Shown here one piece after another: positions 56,713-64,000 of a stretch of 64,000 nucleotides of DNA. Location of the stretch: positions 1,240,001-1,304,000 of the forward strand of contig NZ_CP014209.1 of the NCBI RefSeq assembly GCF_001636295.1, written 5' to 3'. How positions within the stretch are numbered: the stretch's first letter is position 1; every line of letters starts with the position of its first letter. The translations under genes were made by a program, and so were the position numbers. The DNA comes from Isoptericola dokdonensis DS-3. GTDB taxonomy: Bacteria; Actinomycetota; Actinomycetes; Actinomycetales; Cellulomonadaceae. Under the pieces are notes generated by a model, which worked only from the letters and a program-made list of their open reading frames with translations, did not search any database and was not told the DNA's origin.

Positions 56713-58340
56713 GCGGGGGAACCTCCGGGTGCAGGGACGTCGGCGGCGAGGCGCGCGAGGCGGCGGCCGAGCCGGACGAGGGCGATGTCGGTGCCGCGGC
56801 GCGAGACGACGCACACCCCGACGGGGGCTGCGCCGAGCAGCGACGGCACGGTGAGCAGCGGCACGGACAGGGCGGGCAGGCCCGCCACCGCGGCGGGGGT
56901 AGTCATGCGCAGCGTCGCGGCGCGCACGGCGTCGACGGCGGCGGCGTCCCGGGTGCGCATCGGTGCGGGGCCGGGCACGGTCGGCAGCAGCAGGACCGCG
57001 TCGTCGGTCAGGCGCTCCAGGCGTCCGGCGAGCGGGCCGAGGGCCTCGCGGGCGGCCGACTCGTCGTCGGCGGTCACCTGCGCCGCCGCGCGGAAGCGGT
57101 CCGCCACGGCCGCGCCGACGGCGTCGGGGTGCTCGCGCAGCCACGGCCCGTCGTTGCGCCACGCCTCGGCGCCCTGCACGGTGCGGAACGGGGCGAGGTA
57201 GTCGTCCAGCGGCCCGATGGGCACCTGCTCCACCGCGGGCGCCTCCGGGTGGGCGGCCAGCGCGGCCAGGAACGCCTCGAACGCGGCCCGGGTGGCCGGT
57301 TCGACGTCGTCGAGCACCTCGGTGGGGACCAGCAGGTGCCACGGCAGGTCGTGGCCCGACTCGCCGTAGACGCTCTCGGTGGACTCCGAGCCGTCGTAGC
57401 TCAGGCACCAGTCGGCGACGCGTTGCAGGGTGTCGCCGTCGCGGGTGAGCCAGCCGACGGTGTCGAAGGACTGCGCGAGCGGAAGCATCCCCTGCCGGGG
57501 CACCAGCCCGTGCGTCGTGCGCAGCCCCCACAGCCCCTGGTAGGACGCGGGCACCCGCACCGACCCGGCGGTGTCGGTGGCGAGCCCGACCTCGGCCTGC
57601 CCGGTCGCGACGGCGGACGCCGGGCCGCTGGACGACCCGCCGGGCAGCGCGCCGGGCAGGGCGCCGTTGGGCGGGGTGCCGTAGTGGGCGTTGTCCCCGG
57701 CGATCGAGTAGGCGAACTCGTCGGTGCGCGCGATGCCGCGCAGCGAGGCGCCGCCGCGCAGCAGGTCGCTCACCGCGGGAGCCATCGACCGCTCGGGCCG
57801 GGCCGTCTGCAGGAACGTCGGGTTCCCGGCGCCGATGCGGTAGCCCTGGACGGCGAACACGTCCTTCACCGCGACCGTCAGCCCGGCCAGCGGCCCGTCC
57901 CAGGCGCCCTGGTAGAGCGGGTCGCCGACCGTGCGCCACACGGACCGGTCGAACGCCTGCGCGCGGGGCGTGACGTGCGCGGCCGTGATGCGCCACGTCT
58001 CGCCGTCGCGCTGCCACACCTGCGTCTGCAGGCCGGTGCCGCCGCTCGCGTACCGGGAGACGGACACCAGCAGGGCGACGCCGGGCGCGAGCTCGCGGTG
58101 CTCGATCCGCTCGATGACGCGCGGCGGCACCCCGCCGCGCGTGGAGCGGAACGCCGAGATCGCGTCGTGCCCGACGAGCAGCCCGGCGGCATCGCCGCGC
58201 AGCGTGTCCGCGGCGGGCGCGAACGCGTCGTCGAGGTGGTCGAGGTCGTCGGCGGCGAGGGCCGCCTCGTACGCCGTGAACGCGGCCAGCAGCGCGGGCG
58301 GCACCGACCCGGAGCCGGGGACGCCGTCGGTGACGCTCAT
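56709..58340 (-). CDS. HpxZ/AtzH-like (DUF3225) domain fused to amidase
   Basis: This 543-residue protein joins two parts. Residues about 10-130 form an NTF2-like DUF3225 domain (AFTAYEAALAADDLDHLDDAF, then WRITAAHVTPR), as in HpxZ and AtzH. The rest is an amidase-signature enzyme with catalytic Lys in AVKDVFAV, cis-Ser in GGSSSGPAS and nucleophile Ser in DTAGSVRVPAS. In hpx clusters the DUF3225 protein and the amidase HpxY are separate. The fusion probably hydrolyses oxalurate, oxamate or a related amide. No GatC-like HpxX partner is seen here. Confidence 0.82.
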   Translation of the reverse strand: MSVTDGVPGSGSVPPALLAAFTAYEAALAADDLDHLDDAFAPAADTLRGDAAGLLVGHDAISAFRSTRGGVPPRVIERIEHRELAPGVALLVSVSRYASGGTGLQTQVWQRDGETWRITAAHVTPRAQAFDRSVWRTVGDPLYQGAWDGPLAGLTVAVKDVFAVQGYRIGAGNPTFLQTARPERSMAPAVSDLLRGGASLRGIARTDEFAYSIAGDNAHYGTPPNGALPGALPGGSSSGPASAVATGQAEVGLATDTAGSVRVPASYQGLWGLRTTHGLVPRQGMLPLAQSFDTVGWLTRDGDTLQRVADWCLSYDGSESTESVYGESGHDLPWHLLVPTEVLDDVEPATRAAFEAFLAALAAHPEAPAVEQVPIGPLDDYLAPFRTVQGAEAWRNDGPWLREHPDAVGAAVADRFRAAAQVTADDESAAREALGPLAGRLERLTDDAVLLLPTVPGPAPMRTRDAAAVDAVRAATLRMTTPAAVAGLPALSVPLLTVPSLLGAAPVGVCVVSRRGTDIALVRLGRRLARLAADVPAPGGSPA

Positions 58341-59425
58341 CGGGCGACCCCCTCGAAGTCGGCCTCGCGGATGCGGGCGTGGACGCCGCACACGACGTCG
58401 ACCACCTGGGAGACGTCGAAGTCGGTGGCGGCGGACAGGTAGGCGTAGGCGAGGTGCTCGTCGAGCCCCCACCGGGCCTGGATCAGGGCGAGCGACGCGC
58501 GGACGGCGCGACGCATCGCCTCGTCGAGGTCGGGGTCCATCCCGGTCGGGACGAGGTAGCCGTCGGCCCGCACGAGGGGGCCCAGCACGTCGCCGAACTC
58601 CGCGAGCGCCTCGGCGCGCGGCACGACGTCGAACCGCAGCGTCGCGCGCAGCGACCCCTCCAGCGCGGTGAGCGCCACCTCGCCGTCACCCTGCGCGAAG
58701 TGCGGGTCGCCGACGTAGGCCAGCGCGCCGTCGACCTGCACCGGCAGGTACAGCACAGAGCCCTCGGTGAGCAGGCGGATGTCGATGTTGCCGCCGTGCG
58801 CGCCCGGCGGCACGGAGTGCGGCCGGTCGCCTCCCTCGACGGCGACGCCCATCGTGCCGAGGAAGGGCGCGAGGGGGAACTCCACGACCCGCGGGCCGCC
58901 CTCGGTGACGGGCAGCGTGCCGACGAGCCGCCCGTCACGCTCGGCGACGGGGCAGAACACGCTGACCGTGCCCGGCGTGCGGGGCAGCTCGCCGGGCAGC
59001 GCGCCCTTGCCGTGCCGGTTCGAGATGACGCCGTAGGGCACCCGCAGGGCAAGCTCCTCGACGGTGATGCGCAGCAGGTCGCCGGGTCGGGCGCCGGCGA
59101 CCCGGACGGGCCCGGTGACGACGTGCGGACCGTCGACGCCCGGGTCGCGGGCGAGGGAGCCGGCGATCTCGACCGCGTCGTCGAGCACCTGCTCGCGCGG
59201 CACGCCGTGCCGGGCGAACCAGGCGGCCGGGTCCTTGCCCTGGTCCTCGAGGATCCCCTCGTGGCTGATCGTGTCGATCGTGACCGTCTCGCCGGGGGCG
59301 ACCGTCAGCACCGGGGCGTCGGAGGCGCAGGGCAGCCGGCCCCACAGGACGGTGGCCGGCGTCGCGGGCAGGTAGTGGTCGCCGGGCACGGTGCCCGGGT
59401 GCGGCTGGAGGATCGGTGTCGGCAC
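58337..59425 (-). CDS. Acetamidase/formamidase family protein
   Basis: This 362-residue enzyme has family features HEGILEDQGKDPAAWF, VISNRHGKGALPGELP and GAHGGNIDIRLL. It hydrolyses small amides to acid plus ammonia. In this operon it may release the last ammonia from formamide or oxamate-like products; the substrate is not certain. The GTG at 59425 has a GAGAGGAC site. A GTG at 59521 that overlaps the allantoinase stop would add 32 low-complexity Thr/Pro residues and may be the true start. Confidence 0.83.
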   Translation of the reverse strand: MPTPILQPHPGTVPGDHYLPATPATVLWGRLPCASDAPVLTVAPGETVTIDTISHEGILEDQGKDPAAWFARHGVPREQVLDDAVEIAGSLARDPGVDGPHVVTGPVRVAGARPGDLLRITVEELALRVPYGVISNRHGKGALPGELPRTPGTVSVFCPVAERDGRLVGTLPVTEGGPRVVEFPLAPFLGTMGVAVEGGDRPHSVPPGAHGGNIDIRLLTEGSVLYLPVQVDGALAYVGDPHFAQGDGEVALTALEGSLRATLRFDVVPRAEALAEFGDVLGPLVRADGYLVPTGMDPDLDEAMRRAVRASLALIQARWGLDEHLAYAYLSAATDFDVSQVVDVVCGVHARIREADFEGVAR

Positions 59426-59517
59426 GGGCGGGGTCCTCTCGGTGTCCGGCGTCGTCGCCGGGGTGGCGGACGGCGGAGGTGTGGTCGACGTGGTCGCCGG
59501 CGTCGGCGCCGCCGCGG

Positions 59518-60918
59518 TCACCGCGCCGCCCCGGCCGTCGTGGCGGACCCGGTCGCGGCAGGCCCGGTCGCGGCGGTGCGCGCGGCGAGCAGGCGCCCCT
59601 GCGGCTCCCCCACGACCCCGCCGGCGGCGAGGTCGAACACCGTCTCCCCGTGCAGCCACGTGCGGTGCACGCGCCCGGCGAGGGTGCGGTGGTCGTAGGC
59701 GGAGACGGGGTTGCGGTGCAGGAGCGTGGCCGCGTCGACGACGAACTCGTCGTCGGGCGCGAAGACCGCCAGGTGCGCGGCGGTGCCCGGCTCGATCGCC
59801 CCGACGCCGGTCAGGCCGGCGACGGCGGCGGGACCGGTGGTGAACAGCGGCACCAGGGCCTCCAGCGGGACGCCGCGCGTGCGGGCCTCGGTCCAGACGG
59901 CCGACAGCCCGACCTGGAGCCCGGACACGCCGCCCCAGGCGAGCCCGAAGTCGCCGTCGCCGGACCGCTTGAGCTCGACCGTGGACGGCGAGTGGTCGGT
60001 GACGACGGCGTCGATCGTCCCGTCGAGCAGCCCCTGCCACAGCAGGTCCTGGTTCGCGGTGCCGCGGATCGGAGGGCAGCACTTGAACTCCGCCGCGCCG
60101 TCCGGGATCTCCTCGGCGGTGAGGGTCAGGTAGTGCGGGCAGGTCTCGACGGTGAGGTCGACGCCGTCCGCCTTCGCGGCACGGATCAGCGGCAGCGAGG
60201 CGGCGTCGCTGAGGTGCAGCACGTGCACGCGGGCGCCGGTGCGGCGCGCGGCCGCGACGACGGCCCCGATCGCCGTCGACTCGCTCGCCGGGGGCCGCGA
60301 GCGCAGGAACGCGTCGTAGCCGCGGCCCAGCGCCCCGGGGGCGGCCAGCAGGTCGGGGTCCTCGGCGTGCACGATGAGCCGGGAGCCGAGCACCGCGACC
60401 TCCGCCGTCGCGGCGTCGAGGCCCGCGCCGTCCAGGTGGCCGAACTCCGGGACGCCCGACGGCGCGAGGAAGCACTTGAAGCCGAACACGCCGGCGTCGT
60501 GCAGGGGTGCCAGGGCGCCGAGGTTCTCCGGGACGGCGCCGCCCCAGAACCCCACGTCCACCCGCACCTGCGGGGCGGCCGCGGACTGCTTGAGGGCCAG
60601 CGCCTCGGCGGTGGTGGTGGGGGGCAGCGAGTTGAGGGGCATGTCGACGATCGTGGTGACGCCGCCCGCCGCGGCCGCCGCCGTCGCGGAGGCGAAACCC
60701 TCCCACTCGGTGCGGCCGGGCTCGTTGACGTGCACGTGGGAGTCGACCAGGCCGGGCAGCAGCACGGCGTCGTCGGGCACCAGGGTCTCCGCGGCGCCGG
60801 GGACGGGGGCGTCCACCGGCAGGACCGCCTCGAACCGGCCGCCGTCGACCACGACCGCCGCCGGGCGGAAGCCGCCGTCCACGAAGGCACGGCGGGCGCG
60901 GACCACGTGGCGCGTCAT
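59518..60918 (-). CDS. allB: Allantoinase
   Basis: This 466-residue amidohydrolase opens allantoin to allantoate. The first metal motif is [17 protein letters not shown], the carboxylated Lys is in [12 protein letters not shown], and later ligands are in VHVLHLSDA and VVTDHSPST. Sequence [11 protein letters not shown] is diagnostic of allantoinase over dihydropyrimidinase. A tail of repeated Ala/Thr (about 25 residues) is extra. It is first in the leftward ureide operon. Confidence 0.92.
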   Translation of the reverse strand: MTRHVVRARRAFVDGGFRPAAVVVDGGRFEAVLPVDAPVPGAAETLVPDDAVLLPGLVDSHVHVNEPGRTEWEGFASATAAAAAGGVTTIVDMPLNSLPPTTTAEALALKQSAAAPQVRVDVGFWGGAVPENLGALAPLHDAGVFGFKCFLAPSGVPEFGHLDGAGLDAATAEVAVLGSRLIVHAEDPDLLAAPGALGRGYDAFLRSRPPASESTAIGAVVAAARRTGARVHVLHLSDAASLPLIRAAKADGVDLTVETCPHYLTLTAEEIPDGAAEFKCCPPIRGTANQDLLWQGLLDGTIDAVVTDHSPSTVELKRSGDGDFGLAWGGVSGLQVGLSAVWTEARTRGVPLEALVPLFTTGPAAVAGLTGVGAIEPGTAAHLAVFAPDDEFVVDAATLLHRNPVSAYDHRTLAGRVHRTWLHGETVFDLAAGGVVGEPQGRLLAARTAATGPAATGSATTAGAAR

Positions 60919-60998
60919 CGGCGCGCCCGGGCATCGGTGGAGCGGATCGTCATGAGGCCTCCCGGTGGACGAGGCGGACGCGATGCACGCCCGCAGAG

Positions 60999-61017
60999 TG
61001 TCAAGTCATTGCTTAAC
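60999..61017 (-). promoter_or_regulatory. GCTTAA motif site 3 and -35 of the ureide operon
   Basis: AGTCATTGCTTAAC (61004-61017, plus strand) matches the motif sites at xdhC and the importer. On the minus strand a perfect -35 TTGACA (60999-61004) abuts it, pointing at allantoinase; no good -10 was found at standard spacing. A regulator bound here could control the ureide operon. Confidence 0.5.
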
Positions 61018-61028
61018 ACTCTCCCGTT

Positions 61029-61721
61029 TCACTCCGGTAACGCCGCGATGACGTCGGGCACCGCGTCCGGCACCTGCTCCGCCCCGCCCGGCTCCACCGT
61101 CAGCCAGATCGCCACCGCCACCTCGTCCGTCGCGTTGACCACCCGGTGCGGGCGCGACGCCGCGAACGACAACGACCCACCCGGCCCCAGCCGCACCTCG
61201 CCGTCCGAGAACTCGAACGTCAGCTCGCCGGCCACCACGTGCCCGCAGTCGTAGCCCGCGTGCACCAGCATCTCGCCGTCCGGGCTCGACGCCGCGCGCG
61301 GGGGGTACGTCGACTCGAACAGCGTCACCCCCCGCAACGGCGCCGGCGACAACCGCCGGTACGTCACCCCCTCCCCCAGGTGCGCCGGCCGGTCGTCGTC
61401 CCCGTAGGACACCAGCACGCCCGGCACCGGCTCCGCCACGTCGCCGCCCGCCGTCGCCCGCGGCGCCGCCACCGCGACGTCGTCGAAGATCGCCGACACC
61501 GGCGCCCCCAGCACCCCCACCAGCTCGACCAGCCGCTGCACCGACGGCTTCATCACGCCCGTCTCGATCTGCGACAACGCGCTCGACGAGATCCCCAGCT
61601 CCTGCGCGACGGAGGCCAACGACCTCCCCGACGTCGTCCGCAGCCGGCGCAGCCGCGTCCCGATCTGAGCGGGCAGGGGGGTGGTGTCCACGTCGTCTCC
61701 TGTCGGCGAAGGTGGCGTCAT
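61029..61721 (-). CDS. XRE-family regulator with cupin sensor
   Basis: This 230-residue regulator has an XRE helix-turn-helix (RLRRLRTTSGRSLASVAQEL, then SSSALSQIETGVMKPSV) and a C-terminal cupin (HAGYDCGHVVAGELTFEF, then SLSFAASRPHRVVNA). Such proteins often sense small metabolites of the pathway they control. It lies between the leftward ureide operon and the rightward urate genes, the best position for the pathway regulator. The ATG at 61721 is used; a GTG at 61691 is an alternative. Confidence 0.85.
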   Translation of the reverse strand: MTPPSPTGDDVDTTPLPAQIGTRLRRLRTTSGRSLASVAQELGISSSALSQIETGVMKPSVQRLVELVGVLGAPVSAIFDDVAVAAPRATAGGDVAEPVPGVLVSYGDDDRPAHLGEGVTYRRLSPAPLRGVTLFESTYPPRAASSPDGEMLVHAGYDCGHVVAGELTFEFSDGEVRLGPGGSLSFAASRPHRVVNATDEVAVAIWLTVEPGGAEQVPDAVPDVIAALPE

Positions 61722-61815
61722 CGTAGGCCGACCACCCGGGCGTCACGCCGCCGACATCACCCCGAAACGACCCGGCAGCCTGCGCGACGTACGTTCGCCC
61801 GACGAAAGGAGTCCT

Positions 61816-62328
61816 GTGCACATCGACGACTTCGACACGCTCGACGTCCCCGCCGCCACGGCGACCGCCACCGTCTGGGCCGCCGTCCCGCCCTGGGCCG
61901 ACGCCCTGGTCGCGGGCCGCCCCTACGGCTCGACGACGGCGCTCGCGGACCGGGCCGCCGCCCTGGCGGCCGGCTGGGGGCGCCCCGAGCTCGACGCGGC
62001 CCTCGCCCACCACCCGCGCATCGGCGAGCGACCGGCGGGCACCGGCGCGGAGGCCGCGGCCTCCCGGCGCGAGCAGGCGAGCATGGCCGACGCCGGCGCC
62101 GACGTCGCCGCGCGCATGGCCGCCGGGAACCGGGCCTACGAGGACCGGTTCGGGCGGGTGTTCCTGATCCGCGCCGCCGGGCGCACGCCCGACGAGATGC
62201 TCGCCGAGCTCGAGCGACGGCTCGCCCACGACGACGCGACGGAGGTCGTCGAGGCCTGCGACCAGCTCGCCCAGATCGCGCTGCTGCGGCTGCGCGCCGA
62301 CGTCACCGACGAGGGGACCACCCCATGA
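61816..62328 (+). CDS. uraD: OHCU decarboxylase
   Basis: This 170-residue enzyme decarboxylates 2-oxo-4-hydroxy-4-carboxy-5-ureidoimidazoline to (S)-allantoin. The catalytic His is in ALAHHPRIGERP, and FGRVFLIRAAGRTPDEML with the ELERRL helix is diagnostic. The GTG at 61816 has an AAAGGAG site. A -10-like TACGTT at 61790-61795 precedes it. It overlaps the HIU hydrolase by four bases. Confidence 0.92.
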   Translation: MHIDDFDTLDVPAATATATVWAAVPPWADALVAGRPYGSTTALADRAAALAAGWGRPELDAALAHHPRIGERPAGTGAEAAASRREQASMADAGADVAARMAAGNRAYEDRFGRVFLIRAAGRTPDEMLAELERRLAHDDATEVVEACDQLAQIALLRLRADVTDEGTTP

Positions 62329-62654
62329 GCCACCTGACGACCCACGTGCTGGACGCCACCGCCGGGACCCCCGCCGCGGGGGTCGGCGTGGAGCTGACCG
62401 ATGCGGGCGGCTCCCTGGTCGCCGCGGGCGTCACGGACACCGACGGCAGGGCAGCGCTCGGCCCGGACCGCCTGGAGCCGGGCCGCTACCACCTGACGTT
62501 CGCCATCGGCGCCCACTTCACCGAGCAGGGCGTGGAGACCTTCTACCCGGAGGTCACCGTGACCTTCGAGGTCACGCCCGCGGGCGCCGACCGGCACCTG
62601 CACGTGCCGCTGCTGGCGAGCCCGTTCGCCTACTCGACCTACCGCGGGAGCTGA
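62325..62654 (+). CDS. hiuH: 5-hydroxyisourate hydrolase
   Basis: This 109-residue transthyretin-like enzyme hydrolyses 5-hydroxyisourate. It has LTTHVLDATAGTPA at the N-terminus, a central Arg region in GRYHLTF, HLHVPLLAS, and the diagnostic C-terminal YRGS. It acts between HpxO and OHCU decarboxylase, whose genes flank it. Confidence 0.94.
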   Translation: MSHLTTHVLDATAGTPAAGVGVELTDAGGSLVAAGVTDTDGRAALGPDRLEPGRYHLTFAIGAHFTEQGVETFYPEVTVTFEVTPAGADRHLHVPLLASPFAYSTYRGS

Positions 62655-62656
62655 CC

Positions 62657-63844
62657 GTGCGGATCATCGTCATCGGAGCCGGCGTCGGTGGCGCCAGTGC
62701 CGCCATCGCGCTCCAGCGGCTCGGCCACGAGGTCGTCGTGCACGACCGGATGCGCGAGAACCGTCCCGTCGGGGCGGCGCTGTCGCTGTGGTCGAACGGC
62801 GTCAAGGTGCTCAACTGGCTGGGGCTCGGCGACGAGGTCGCCGCGCTCGGCGGCCGCATGGAGGACATGGCCTATCTCGACGGGCGCACCGGCGAGGAGC
62901 TGTGCGCGTTCAGCCTCGCGCCCGTCACCGAGCAGACCGGCCAGCGGCCCTACCCGGTGGCCCGCGCCGACCTGCAGCGTCTCCTCATGGAACGGGTCGA
63001 GCACCTGCACCTCGGCCACGAGATGGTCGCGATCGACGACGACGGCGAGCGCGTCACCGTGACGTTCGCCGACGGCTCCACGGACACCGGCGACCTGCTG
63101 ATCGCGGCCGACGGCGCGCGCTCACGGGCCAGGGACCACGTCACCGGTGCCGCCGAGGGCGGGCCCCGGATCGAGCGCACGTACTCCGGCTACACGAACT
63201 TCAACGGCCTGGTCGCCGCGGACCCGGCGATCGGCCCGGCCGACCGCTGGACGACCTACGTCGCGGACGGCAAGCGCGCCGCCGTCATGCCGGTGGCCGA
63301 CGGCCGCTTCTACTTCTGGTTCGACGTCCCGCAGCCCGCGGGCCTGCCCGACGAACGCACGGACGGCAAGGCCCCGCTGGAGGAGGCCTTCGCCGACTGG
63401 GCCCCGGGCGTCAAGACGCTGCTCGCGGCGATCGACCCGGAGCGCTCGCTCAACCGGGTGGAGATCTGGGACATCGACCCGTTCCACACCTGGACCCGCG
63501 GCCGGGTCGCGCTCCTCGGCGACGCCGCCCACAACACCGCCCCCGACATCGGCCAGGGTGCCTGCCTCGCCCTGGAGGACTCCTTCGCCCTGGCGATCAG
63601 CCTCGCCACCAACACCGTGAGCGTCGAGGACTCGCTGCGCCGCTACGCCGCGAGCCGCTCCGAGCGGGCGGGCGACCTGGTGCTGCGGGCCCGCGCCCGC
63701 GGCGAGGAGACCCACGGCTACGACCCCGCCACCACCGCCGCCTGGTACGAGTCCCTGCGCGGCAACGACGGCGCCGGCATCATCCGCGGCATCGTCGGCA
63801 ACATCACGGGCTCCCCCGTCAACCTGGGCGTCGGGGTCCTCTGA
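62657..63844 (+). CDS. hpxO: FAD-dependent urate hydroxylase (HpxO)
   Basis: This 395-residue flavoprotein oxidises urate to 5-hydroxyisourate with NADH and O2. It has the FAD motif IGAGVGGASAA, DG motif LIAADGARSRAR, and GDAAHNTAPDIGQGACLALED. It replaces the cofactor-free uricase of many bacteria, and none is seen here. The GTG at 62657 follows the HIU hydrolase stop by two bases. Confidence 0.9.
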   Translation: MRIIVIGAGVGGASAAIALQRLGHEVVVHDRMRENRPVGAALSLWSNGVKVLNWLGLGDEVAALGGRMEDMAYLDGRTGEELCAFSLAPVTEQTGQRPYPVARADLQRLLMERVEHLHLGHEMVAIDDDGERVTVTFADGSTDTGDLLIAADGARSRARDHVTGAAEGGPRIERTYSGYTNFNGLVAADPAIGPADRWTTYVADGKRAAVMPVADGRFYFWFDVPQPAGLPDERTDGKAPLEEAFADWAPGVKTLLAAIDPERSLNRVEIWDIDPFHTWTRGRVALLGDAAHNTAPDIGQGACLALEDSFALAISLATNTVSVEDSLRRYAASRSERAGDLVLRARARGEETHGYDPATTAAWYESLRGNDGAGIIRGIVGNITGSPVNLGVGVL

Positions 63845-63865
63845 CCCACCCGGCGATCACGACCC

Positions 63866-63934
63866 CGAGGTAGTACCCCCGGTCGCGAGGTCGCACCCCG
63901 GGGGTACGACCTCGCGACGGGAAGTACTACCTCG
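63866..63934. repeat. Nested inverted repeats after hpxO
   Basis: Outer arms CGAGGTAGTAC (63866-63876) and GTACTACCTCG (63924-63934) enclose inner arms GTCGCGAGGTCG (63882-63893) and CGACCTCGCGAC (63907-63918). The arms look like four copies of one unit close to CGAGGTmGyACC, two in each direction. This could end the hpxO transcript. Bases 63935-64000 hold no recognisable gene. Confidence 0.75.
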
Positions 63935-64000
63935 CGCACGGGACGGGACGACGAAGGGTGGGAGGACGGGTCTGCCGCGCGGTCGTCAGACCGGAAGCGG

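Overview
The window comes from a very GC-rich (roughly 75%) actinobacterium, most likely a Micrococcales member of the Cellulomonas/Cellulosimicrobium/Isoptericola type. The reasons are the codon use, the frequent GTG starts, the many 4-base ATGA/GTGA gene overlaps, a secreted GH81 beta-1,3-glucanase and an ECF biotin transporter. The species assignment is inference. Coding is dense. The only gene-free stretch over 300 bases is an inverted array of short repeats at the left edge.

Layout. Bases 1-383 hold the repeat array. A leftward block (390-11815) holds a thioesterase, two separate pairs of overlapping dynamin-like GTPase genes, a small-molecule kinase, ettA and an SSB paralogue. After tRNA-Arg and an MFS exporter come a small basic protein, oligoribonuclease, tRNA-His and a complete four-gene glycine betaine/choline-type ABC importer (14616-17803). 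An ATP-grasp enzyme and a flavin disulfide reductase follow. A biotin-uptake operon (20616-25099) comes next: bioY, an acyl-CoA-ligase-like gene, a catalytically altered thiolase-like gene, bioM and bioN. bioN shows signs of a one-base deletion near its start.

The middle (25127-41229) is a mixed housekeeping and accessory region. It holds trmB, a large LuxR-type regulator divergent from an SDR, a toxin-antitoxin-like pair next to two identical tRNA-Lys genes, an orphan GroES-like protein, bcp, tRNA-Leu, a lipoprotein hydrolase, GH81, thioredoxin, an ABC-F protein and a Doc-type toxin-antitoxin module that overlaps a MocA-like gene.

The right third (41189-63844) is a purine-degradation region. 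It encodes a cofactor nucleotidyltransferase, XdhC, an 8-oxoguanine deaminase-like amidohydrolase, an FAD subunit, a fused [2Fe-2S]-molybdopterin dehydrogenase, an NMT1/SsuA-type ABC importer, two TetR regulators and an XRE-cupin regulator. It also encodes the full ureide path: HpxO urate hydroxylase, HIU hydrolase, OHCU decarboxylase, allantoinase, allantoate amidohydrolase and ureidoglycine-glyoxylate aminotransferase. An amidase fused to an HpxZ/AtzH-like domain and an acetamidase/formamidase probably act on the later nitrogen products. A shared 14-base motif with core GCTTAA, in AT content unlike the surrounding DNA, lies at three promoters of this region and may be the operator of a common regulator. 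The window ends in a second nested inverted repeat.
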